Shown piece by piece: positions 49,501-61,500 of a stretch of 64,000 bases of DNA. Made by a program: the position numbers and the translations under genes. A model generated the notes under the pieces. The model was not told the DNA's origin. It saw only the letters and a list, made by a program, of their open reading frames with translations, and did no database searches. The stretch is taken from positions 9,566,855 to 9,630,854 of the forward strand of contig OZ007506.1 of assembly GCA_963931865.1 (NCBI GenBank), in the 5' to 3' direction. This DNA comes from Axinella damicornis (Eukaryota > Porifera > Demospongiae > Axinellida > Axinellidae). The number at the start of each line of letters is the position of its first letter. Within the stretch, counting starts at the first letter, position 1.

Positions 49501-52500
49501 TGGACAGTCCGGACTGTCCACGACTTGGCAATGCTTCCCCCACTTACTTTGCTGCATACGGTATGCTACAGCCCCCCCTCCTCCCTGAACAATTTTCTAT
49601 ATAAAACTCTAGTACATGAAATACATGAATATTGTACCGCAGCAATTTTTGGACCGCATGATTTTATAAATGATTTGAAATCCAAAAATTATTGCCCACC
49701 CCTATACCAGGCACCTATTCAATGTTTCGTATGGGCATGGGAACAATAGAGGCTGACAGGTTGCATGTGCTTGTTCTGACATGTACAGGGACAAGAATGG
49801 TCGTCTAACCAATGATCCAGACTACAACCCAAGGACCTTGAAGGTATTAGTGTGTAGCAATGTGTTGCATGTAATCTCAGTTGTCAATGTGATGGTGTAA
49901 TGTGCAATTCACAGATTCCACTTGAGTTTCTGAAGAAGTGCACACCAGGTGTGAAGCAGTGGTGGCACATTAAGAGTGAGAACTTTGACACAGTTCTCAT
50001 GTTCAAGGTGAGCATGTGCAGAGCAACATCATTTGAAATTGAAACCCAAAGAAATGTCTCGTGATCCTGCTATTGGGAATGATCCAGCTGCACACCCACA
50101 CAAACGTGACATGCAAACATGCACACACACACTGGTTCCAGGTGGGCAAGTTCTATGAGCTGTACCACATGGATGCAGTGTTGGGAGTGCAAGAATTGGG
50201 ACTCGTCTTCATGAAAGGGGACTTTGCGCACTCCGGGTTTCCTGAGATTGCCTTCGGAAGATACTCACAGACACTAGTGCAGAAGGGATACAAGTATGTA
50301 ACCAAAGTTCTCATCTCATGCTTGTACCATAGTCTCGTGAAAAAATATCCACCTTTGAAAGAGCGCCCACAGTATACCTCCCACTTTTGGCTCAGTTTCC
50401 TATATAGGGTCAACATTCACTCGAATGAGCACCCACCCTTGCACTAGCCTTGCACTTTGTGTGACTGACAAAAATGGAGCGCATTCGTGCTAGTCTCAGT
50501 ACCAGACTCTTCGCGCACGGCGGAAGAGTCTGGAAGACTGCCCATACAAGAGTGGTTCCTTGGTGTCAGAACCACTCTTGTATGGGCAGTCTTCCAGACT
50601 CTTCCGCCGTGCGCGAAGAGTCTGGTACCGAGACTACATTCGTGCAATTTTGAGAAGCAGAACACACATCAATAAGAAACTTTGGTTGCAAAAAGTCTCT
50701 ATGATTCCGAGGGGCAACCGCACTCCTGGTAGCCGCGTTGCAACCAGTTGCAACTCGACGGTAGCGCAAGCTAGGTATTGCAATGCATTCCAATTAACGC
50801 ACATGCCACGTGAGGACCACGCTTGGTCGTCGACGTCGATCGATTGAGCCGAGTCAGCGATGGCGGCCCAAGGAAACTTTTACAGCGCTCACAACTTTGC
50901 CAGCACGGTGAGTTTTGGCATGTAAGCGTCAGTGAACGGCAGCGATCACGACCGTGTAGTCAGAATCTTCATGTGCCTTTCCTAAGAACGGTACTGCCAC
51001 CGGAAGTCGGAGAGAGCGCTCGAGGCAATGGCGTCCACGGCGAGATAAAAGCGCTCATGTCTCCACCACCAAGGTGAGTTTCAGCACCAAAATTGTACGG
51101 TTGGGACAGTGCATGAAAGCGATCATGAAGGTGTAGTCAGAATCTTCGTACGCCGTTCCTATCACTCGAACGAATTATATTATATTATATTATGTGGCAC
51201 AATTTTTCCCCTACCAGGAGTGTAATGTGTATCCGTGTCTTGCGTATATCTGTGGTGCCTATGGGTTGCTTCTTCATTGGGGCGAGCCTGAGCGAGCTCC
51301 ACACTAGCGTCACTTCATTACACAGTGCGTGTGTATGTTTGCTTGCTTGCTTGGATCTTGCTCTTACCGTAAATTTTAAATCAGCGGATTTCGCTTGCAT
51401 GTGCGCAATAATATTCAAGCAGTCCACTTGTACTGTTGCTGTTCGACGGACAATGGTGACAACAAAGACGGAGACTACTCATGGACCTACCTATTCATTG
51501 GCTAAATCAGTAAGCGAACCATGAACATTCTGCCTCCTCGGTGGCGACAACAAAGACTGAGACAGCTCGTGGACCTATCGCTGTGGCCAGCCGGTGACGT
51601 ACCTGCTCGACTGCGGCGTGTGGTCTGGACACGCTGAGAAAGACTAGCTCCTGACTCACAGTTGATGTGATGTGCACAAGTGTATGTTAATAGTGTCATA
51701 ATAACTGTGGCCTACTATATATGCTCATGCACTGCCCAGTCACATTCTGATGACAGTCATGTGAATGCAACTGCTCCTTGCATTTCCTGCACATACATGT
51801 ACGTGTTTGCACTTTGTTCAGGCTCACCACCAATGTCCTGCATTCCACTAGTATCACTTTTCCTTAGATTACATCATTGTACAATATTTCTACACTGGGT
51901 AGTGGTCTCTGCTGGTCTCCCTCTTGGTCTGATGTGGTCTCCCTTGGTCTCCAGTGATCTATTCGTGTCTCCAGTGGTCTCTGCTGGTCTAATCTCCAGG
52001 GATTTCTGCTGTCTCAAGTGGTCTTGGCTGGTCTACAGTAGTCTCCAGTTATCTCTGTTGGTCTCCACTTGATCAACAGCTACTGGTCTCCCTTGGTCTC
52101 CAGGAGTCTCCCTTGGTCTCCAGTGATTTCTGCTGGTCTCCACTCTCCAGGGGTTTCTGCTGTCTCCAGTGGTCTCAGCTGGTCTCCAGTAGTCTCTGTT
52201 GGTCTCCTTTGGTCTCCAGCTGCTGGTCTCCCTTGGTCTGACTAAGGGAGACCAGCAGAGACCACTGGAGACTACTGAGACCAGCAGAGACAATTGGAGA
52301 CCAGCAGCTGGAGATCAAGGGAGACCAACAGAGACAACTGGAGACTACTTGAGACCAAGGGAGACAGTCCACATGAGATCAAGGGAGACCAGCAGAGACC
52401 AAGGGAGAGAAGCAGAGACCACTGGAGGCCAGCAGAGACCAATGGAGACCACATGAGATCAACAGAGACCCCCTGGAGACGAGCAGAGACCACATGAGAC

Positions 52501-55500
52501 CATGCGAGGGAAGCCAGCAGAGACCACTGGAGACCTACAGAGACCAGATGAGACCAAGGAAGACGCCTGGAGACCAAGGGAGACCAGCAGAAACTACATG
52601 AGACCCATGGAGACCAGCAGAGACCACTGGAGAACACTGCTCAGTGTAGAAATATTACTGTATGTATGATATTATTATGATGTAATCAATTAAGTAGCAC
52701 CTCTACCGCTCACATGGGAGCTCTGTTTGGTGGTTGGTGAAGATTATCTAATGACATCGGCAGTGAACAATGCTATAGTGATTCACGATGTTGATACATG
52801 TGCTTGGAGGGGATGCACACATGATTGTTTTCTACTACAAAAACAAAGGTGGGTGCTCGTTCAGGGTTGAGTGTGGAAACACTCAAAAGAGAGCCCACCC
52901 CACTCTTTTGCGGTGAGCATGTTAGGTGCACCACCAATGGGCGCTCTTCGTGAGATGCTGAGTGGTTCAAGTTATGAGCTAGCAAGTTGGCTGTTGCAGC
53001 TGTTAGCCGTGACACATTCTCTCTCTTAGGGTGGCCAGAGTGGAGCAAACTGAGACGCCTCAGATGATGGAGCAGAGAGTGAAGAAGAGTATGTGTCATT
53101 TTGTTTTCACAGCCTCACACACTCCACACACCCTAGATGACATATGATGTGTACATGTGCATACCTTCAACCTTGTTCCCAGGCCACTCCCACCACCAGT
53201 TTTGATTTTGTATACTGCAAGTGATCAAAACTGGTGATGCACCATTGGAATGGCCTTGGAGTGTGGACAACATAAAATATGAACCATACACGTATATACC
53301 CACATGCAGTGGCTTGTCCCACCAAGTACGACCGTGTTGTGCGACGTGAAGTATGTTCTGTCATCTCAAAAGGTTTGTATCTGATGGTTCAACAAATCAC
53401 TCAGTCAATTAATTGATTCTTCTGTCTGCTAGGAGTCCGTACACTGAGTTTCTTGGACGGTGATGTTACTGATGCAGAATCAGCCTACCTCCTAGCTATC
53501 AAAGAGAAGGTTTGTTTGTACGTCTGTTCTTTCATGCTTCATAAATTATGGTGATCCCCTCCACATCTGTCTCCCACACTCCCTCTCTCCCTCAGCCCCA
53601 CACCAGCTCTGGAGAGTCGGTGTATGGAGTATGCTTTGTCGATACCTGCATTGGCAACTTCCATGTACGCATTGCATGTGCATCCTTCCTCCTCCCTTCT
53701 CTCTTCCCCTCCCTCCTACCTTTCCTCCCTCCTATATAGCTCCCCTCCTCCCCCTTGTCCCTGCCCTAGGCCTCCTCCCCTCCCAGCCCCCTCTCGCTCT
53801 CCTCCTCTCCCTCCCTCCTGTACTTGAGACCCCCTGCTCCAACCTATGCTATATAACTTGTTTCTTGTCCCTGTCTCACTAGCTTGGGCAGTTTTCAGAT
53901 GACCGCCAGTGTTCCAGGCTAAGAACCCTCATAGCACACTACCCACCAGCACAGGTACTCCTTGTGGTATACCAAGAGTTTTCCTGTTTAACTGGTTTGT
54001 GTAACTTAATTGTCTTCAGGTTCTTTACGAGAGAAACAACCTCAGTTTCAAAACTGTACAGGTTGTCAACCAGTTGCTCGCCAACACCATTCGAGACTGC
54101 CTCACTCCAGGTTGGTCACATGGCAGTCACATGATCATGGCCAAGTCCATAGTCCTGTGTATTGCTTTCAGCAGTTGGGTTCTCTGGCTCTCCCCCCTCC
54201 CCCAACATACACATCTTCCGGGTGTCTCTATTCACTGGACTGGACTACTGGACTCACCCAAAATTGCATAAAATGCCTTTTTCAGTGTAGGACAGAAGCT
54301 AAATATGCTTATTGATTTGCCAAAGCTGCTTGCTTAGCCTGTTGAAGCGTCTTCCATGACTTTCTTAGAGTCAGTAGAGGTCAAAGGTCACGTGCATATA
54401 ATAAGCTTCAGTCATTGATGTGAATATCGTTTTCTGTTTCTTATGCTTCAGCAAAAGGCTGGAGTTCTGTTTCGTTGAAGCAAATATGCTCGCGACCTTG
54501 GACGAAGGCGCTTCAACAGGCTAAGCGAGCGGCTGGGTGTTTCTAGCTCTATTCGTTGCATATTAAATATGCATGTGACCTTTGACCTCTACTGACTCTA
54601 AGAAAGTCATGGAAGACGCTTCAACAGGCTAAGCAAGCAGGTTTGGCGAATCAATAAGCATATTTAGCTTCTGTCCTACACTGAAAAGGGCTGGAAAAGG
54701 CATTTTATGCAATTTTGGGTGAGTCCAGTAGTCCAGTCCAGTAGTCCAGCCCAGTGAATAGAGACACCCCATCTTTCCTGCAGTAGGAATAGAATGATGA
54801 ACGTTGCACCACTTGGGGGGGGGGGGGGGGGGGGGGGGGGGTTACGTACACATGTACACACCCACGGGACATTGAAGTGATATATAAGGATCATCAAAGT
54901 GACGTCACTGTGACGTGGCACACCACATGTCTTGTGATATATGTGCTATAACATGCAGATACTGAGTTCTGGGATGCAGGCAAGACATTGAAGTCACTGG
55001 CAGAAGGAAGTTATTTTACTGGAGACAAGGATGAAAGTTCTGAGGTACTGTAAAGCATGAATTGGCAATCTGATATATGGTTGAATAGCTCTATTCACAT
55101 TGTAACGTTCCCTCTAGTGCGAGTGGCCTGAGGCACTGAAGAGGATGCTGTCTGAAGGTAAGTTGTCTGAATTTTCAATCTTTGTTCCATGGTGATGTTC
55201 CAGTTAGGATGCATGATAGTACATTGTAGTAATTAGTAACCCTTAATTATGTTAGCTATCATGATCATCACGATATCTCATGAGTCATTAAACAAAGTAT
55301 TTGAGTAGAACTCAAGGTGGCTGGCAAGTGATTTTGTTATGTCATCTAAAATATGTAACAGTTGTAACTTGCCAGTCCTGCCATGAATGGAAGCCAAATC
55401 AAACACTTCATTGTGATTGTGCTGCGCACTTATGTACCAAGCCTGAATGTTCTGGAGCAGCAAACAATCGAGACAGCTGGAATTTTTCTGTACATCTCAG

Positions 55501-58500
55501 TTCCATTACACGCCAGCTATCGCTACTGTTCTTTCTCAGGCTACGCCCAAATTTCTGTTGTTACGCTGTGCAATTACGCCGATAGAAACGTTATCATGAG
55601 GTCAACTATCATGTTTTTGCCCAGTTGCAAGGAAAAACCCCTGATGAGACATTATTTAGTTCAACACCATACGATGGCATAATTATCCCCCTTGAGTTAC
55701 CAGTGGAAGAGCAGCCTGCAAAGAGCATTTCCTTTAGCTGATTTTGATATTTTGCTGGATTTACAGCTGGAGTTGTCACGGTACGAATTATATACGTATA
55801 CATGTAAGTAGCGCTCAACTTGGCACGTTGTGAATGGATGCACAACAGCCCTGGAAGAGGAAAGGTGGCATGACATCCTCACTCCCAGGCCTTCTACACC
55901 TCCAGTTTTTGATCGCTTGCAGTATGCAAAAACAAAGGGGGAATGCCTGGGGAATCTTCTCGCATGATACATGGCACAGGTGTCATGTTGCATACGCCCC
56001 TTCTTGTGCTGACGTACAATGCTGTAGGCGGCCTGTGCATAATAACGATGGAGCGCTTTTCCTGGGAAAGTGAGAACGAGCTAAAAGAATGAACGATAAG
56101 GAGAAGTGATGCCGTATGAGCTGCACTACTCCAGGGGGACTCTGCCAAAGACCCAAGTCTCATGGAACTGTCGGTTCAAACAGGTACTTGATTGTTCTTA
56201 TATCAATGTCGTAGCTATGCAGCTGTTTAGTGACAGTATCCAAATACTTATTGTTACACCTGGCCATGAAGGTATAAGAAACAACCACTGCATGTGTGGT
56301 TTCAAATTGGACTGTTGATGAGCGATAATTGTTGTAGTGAATGGAAGCTATATATACTCCACTATGTAAACCAGACTGTGTGTGTAGTGGTGGAGTGGTA
56401 CCAGAAGGGCCTATGGCTTCTTGCATAGCACAACTACAGTGTTTGGGTTTGAGCTTTTGTCCCAGGGCAGCTTGAATCAGTGTTTCCTGCACTTCACGGA
56501 AAGGACGTGTTTGTGCGTATACGGCTACCAGCCGGAGCTGGCAAAAAGTTTGGTCCTGGTGCCTCTAGCTTACTCCAACATGGCTGTTGGAGTCATCATT
56601 AGCCCTGTGAACGTACTGATGGATGAGCTGGTTGGCAGTGTTTAAAACTGAAATGGTGGTAACCTGCATAATGTGTTCCAATTGATACTGAAGCTTTCAA
56701 AAGTACTGCTATGAGAGCAACTGAACAGAACATGGAGGGCTTTGGTGATATCGATGCTGCCTCAGGAAAGTATCTGTTACGTTGTGATAAGAAACCCGTT
56801 TTGACAGTATTGATGTCTCCAGAAGTTGCAACGTCACTCCCTTGGAGACGGTTGTTCTCTACTGGCTACTTCAAATCCAATCTTGTTTGTGTAGTGGTGG
56901 ACAAAGCACATCACATCAAGGAATGGTTAGATTCATGTAGCTGAGTTAATTTTGTTCTGTGGGGAGAAACATTTTGTAAGGCTATCACCTTCTTGTAAGC
57001 CTGTGAGCACTGACGGAGGCCCCATTTACGGGTGTCACTGCTTCTCAGACTGATCATGAGACACATAATATAAATATATCTCTTAGTCTTACCCTATTGT
57101 TGTTAAGCATGACCTCAACCAGCCAAACATTTACATCTCGGTAGGCGAGAAATCGGCTGTTTGGTAAATTTTTGCAAACTGATTAGTTTAGGAGATGGGT
57201 ATATAATTAATATGTATCCAATATCGTCAGCTGTAATATCCTCTCCCTCTCCTAGAGCAGTGCCTGCTTCAGAGATGCGGAGCGGTCTTTGCTGACAGTT
57301 CTGACTGCGGGTGGCTTAATTGTGTGCCTTTTTCAAGGGATACATGTGCACATGTCAAGACTATCCAGATCACTAGGCGCAGAGTCTTCACGACTGCAAC
57401 CCTGTGAGCTAACATCACAGCACATCTCTCCCAGGACAATCTCTACCGGCTCATCACTTCCTAATGCTCGTAGCATATGCTTCCTCCTGCAGTTTTCCTT
57501 TGCGTTGCAAACCTCTACCAGGCCACCATCTTTGCAGTGATGCAGTTCTTTGGCATCAGTGAGAAGGAGTGTCCTACATTTCACGCACTGCTGGCTTATT
57601 GGGGCAAACCCAACCAACCAGGTTCCCTGTGTAACCTGCGGGACTTCATCGGTCGTAAATTGGTGGACAAGAATTGGAAAACTTCCATCGTTGCTGATTA
57701 TGCATGCATTCAAAGCACACTTGCTAGCTGCTACTTGTGCTGAGCTAGGAGTAACATCAGCACCAGATGATGTTCCCCACGAGACTTCTCATCAGTGGCT
57801 AGAAATAAAAGCCAGGTCAATCTGTGAGAACAGAGTACTGCCTTGTGAATCCAAGGATTCAACATATGGATTGCACAGATCCTTTTTGCATGTTGCCTTC
57901 ATGTACACTGACCTCCAAAAAAAGAAGAAGGACCTCAATTAATTCGACGCTGGCGACGATAGATGGTTCTCTTTACGGGGGTGAACTGTCAAAATTAAAC
58001 ACAACTACTTACTGACTTCTGTATGGGACCCGGTGGAGTTGGGCGTAGAAGGAGCTTTTGCAGAGCCTTCAGGGAGCAAACTGCTCGACAAGGAACTTTG
58101 CCACATATTTACTAGCCTGCTCTACTGAACTACCTCCTGTCTGCTGCACTGGTTACACAGGTCATCCAATGTGAGGCTATTTCGTGGTTTCTGAGGTGCT
58201 AATTCTCCCCAGCTGAAGTTGAATGGAGGAAGGTGAGTGATGGCTATAGCTATCCTGGTTGTCAAATTCATCACTGTGTTGTGTGTGTCTAAAAGGTGTT
58301 AGAAAAGATAATACTACTACTTCTGCTTATCCGAGTTGCTTTACCCTACATTCATGTCGGATGGTGTGATGTATATTAAAATTATCAAACACCCACAGCC
58401 ATCGTCCTTGCTGGACTTGTTCTGTGTAGTGTGCTTCCTCACAATAAGGCTCACATAGACGCTTCAGAGAGGCCCATGCCATTTTGTAAGACACATGCAT

Positions 58501-61500
58501 TATTTGCCACCTGGTAAGTATATTCATGAAGCAACTGTGAAACCCATAATCAATTTTGAAGCTCCAACTTGGTGGTATAAATAAGAGTGCATGTCTCTAT
58601 ATATATTGTAAGGAGGACATCTCACCGTGCACTTGCAGTCTAGCCTCATTCCTAGGCTCCTCCCCAGCTTTTTGTCGCATACTGTACAAATACAGTATGC
58701 AACAAAAAGCTGGGGAGGAGCCTGGGAACGAGGCTACTTGCAGTCTACTCGCACAGTGCACTTGCACTATATAGTAGCTCGCGCAGTGTCATCCCAGATG
58801 TGGTATTTTAATTGCTGGACATTTTGACTGAACACATGAATGTTTGGTCGGACAAAGTGGATGAAATTTAATGGCCGATGTCTGACCGTAATTTCACCCT
58901 CTGCTCATCAACAGTTGAAGGTCTTTGGCTCTCTGTGTGCGTGCATTTAGCAGCGTGCAAATTGCCACAAGACTCTTGATTTGTTCAACTGCCATGTCGT
59001 CACTATGTACATTTCTGTTTGTTTTCCCAGGGTTTGAAACAATTGCAGAAGATCAGGAGCGTTTGTGCAGAGCGCGGCAACGACAGAATCCATGGTGAAT
59101 GATTGCAAATGCTCCAGGGTATCCGTTCGAGCTGTCGTTGTATTAATTACACACACGGAAGACTGCTGGACTGAATGGACCTGTGCTTCTAAATGTGCTA
59201 CCCAGTCGTGCATTCTCTTCAGCCAGTGCTGTGATTTCATTGGATGATACATGAAGGGCTGAGAAGGAAAGTGGGCTAACCCAACTAGGTCTATTATTAG
59301 TAGCAAGGGTTTAACTTTAATTGTTTACTATAAAATCTACACATTTCATAAAGCCATACAAATGGTTTGGAAGTGGTCTAACATACCACAGAAGTGTATT
59401 CAACATGTTATCTGCAAGCTAAACTTATGTAAGATGGTCAGCACTGTAATGTCTATGTTCAGGAATCGGACTCGTCACTTTCCTCTCCACTATTCTCCTC
59501 ATCACTCACTCCACTCTCTTCCTCCTCACTGTCCTCATCTCCAGCAACTAACTTGTCGTAAAAGGCATGGTGTACAGGAGGCACATAGTCAAGCAATTCC
59601 AGTAGATCCTTGACCTTTGCCGGTTTGATCTCCCGTTGACTGCTATAGAGCTTAGGCAGCGAAATCTTGCCCAAGTCAGGTGGCCTACCCTTAGCCTTCC
59701 TCTTGAGATTGACTGTTTTCCATGCTTCAAGGGTGTTAAGCGAGTGCCAATACTGGAACTGCAATGGCTTCTCCTTAGTTACTCGGATCCATTTTATTCA
59801 AGCCATGACACCTTCTGTTTCAGTGTGTTTTTCTTACGATTTATGAAGGCCTTTGACACAGGTTCAAACGACACAAAATCTTCCTGAGTCATCTCTGTGA
59901 CTGTAAATGGATTTTGTCTTCGGGCATTTGAAATCAGCTCAGCCCAATCATGAGGAACATACAGGTGGGTTGCCTTACGTCTAGCGGTTTCGACTGAACC
60001 AAAATCCCGATCACTGGGAAGGTATGAGTGACCAACCGTCATAAATTTGTGGTCAATTATGGTGAATGGGTAGTCATCACTGGCGACCATGTGGAGCCAC
60101 AGGGAGAGAATGTAAACATTGCCGTTTTGACCACCACAGGAGTCACTAAACGCAATCAGATGGGTAGTTGTTGGATGAACGTTCTTGATGTAGCTCAAGA
60201 GACACGATCCAATCTCATGAGATCCCCGAGAAGCAATGCCCTCGAACGTGGCCTGAATCTGACTCGCAGTTATGGACACCCAAATTATACGTCCAGAGTT
60301 GGCGTTTATAATAGACGATGTTGGTTGTCAGTACGGGAGTCGGAAGCGACTGCTGTAAGTCGAATGTCAACACATTGTGTTGGGATCAGATAATTTGGGC
60401 TGACGAGGTAGATGGCGAAATGGCTTCTGCCATGGACAGCTGCTAGGCGTGTTAGAACAAGCACGGCCGATACTAGCACGAGGTACCTATGACGTCATTC
60501 CAACTGAGCTCGCTTATTGGTCAACCTCCGGTTAGACCATTTTACCGCAAGAACATTTTTCATTTTTCAGGACCCAAAACACTTCGCACTTGATATCTTT
60601 AACGCCTTTGAAGTATTGATATTGCCACTTCAGCAATGACTTATATGGACTATTATAAAGTCCGCAAACAGCAAAATAGCTAATCTAAAAAAATGCGGAT
60701 TAGCCCACTTTCCTTCTCAGCCCTTCACATGTTGGCTTACATGTAATGTTGAACTGGTCTCAGTAGCTGTTGGTGATAGAAACCTACGTCTAATTCCAAG
60801 GATATGTGGACCATTCACTATTCACATCTGGCAAACCCATGGCAATGACTTTGCTTGCGTTGAACTGGTTTATGTCAGGATACTTTTGCTGCAGAATTTG
60901 TAGTATCTCCGAGAATCTCATGCATGCCATGTATGACTCATCTCTGGGTCCAATACCAACATGCTGCTTCAGCCTATTTAAGAAATGATGTTGAAATAGA
61001 TTATCAAAGAGCAGATCGCAACTACTAACAGCATTGCAAACCTAGCCATAAATACGCTACTTGTCAAAACAGGGGCGGCAGCGGCATAGAAGAAGTGGTA
61101 CGGCCCATTCGTAGCGCAGAGGCGCGAAGCGCCGATCTGTCCGCGCCGGCCGCGTGAAGCGCGGAAAAAAATTTTCGCATGTATTTTCAGCGATGAGGAA
61201 GCGCTCTCGTAGCATCAAAATGGCCGTTTTGGGAAAGAAAAGACCTTGGCTGCTGTGGAGTTTCAATGGTAGGCCCACAACTAGGACGAGAAATTTTAAA
61301 AAGATGCCATTGCCGAGTCTGCATATAAGTAGATTATGCGTGACTACACTGCACGTGATATTATAATCAGGTCGACTGGAAAAGTGGTCCGGCCAAAGCC
61401 GGACCAGCCGGACCGGCGGCGCCGCCTCTGCAAAAATGGGTAACCTACGTACGAACACATACATTTGAATGTTCTACTAAATGTACTTCAAGTCTAACAC

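Noticed and set aside
52033..52637. Long Ser/Leu/Trp-rich frames on both strands
   Set aside because: They are the GGTCTCC minisatellite; not coding.
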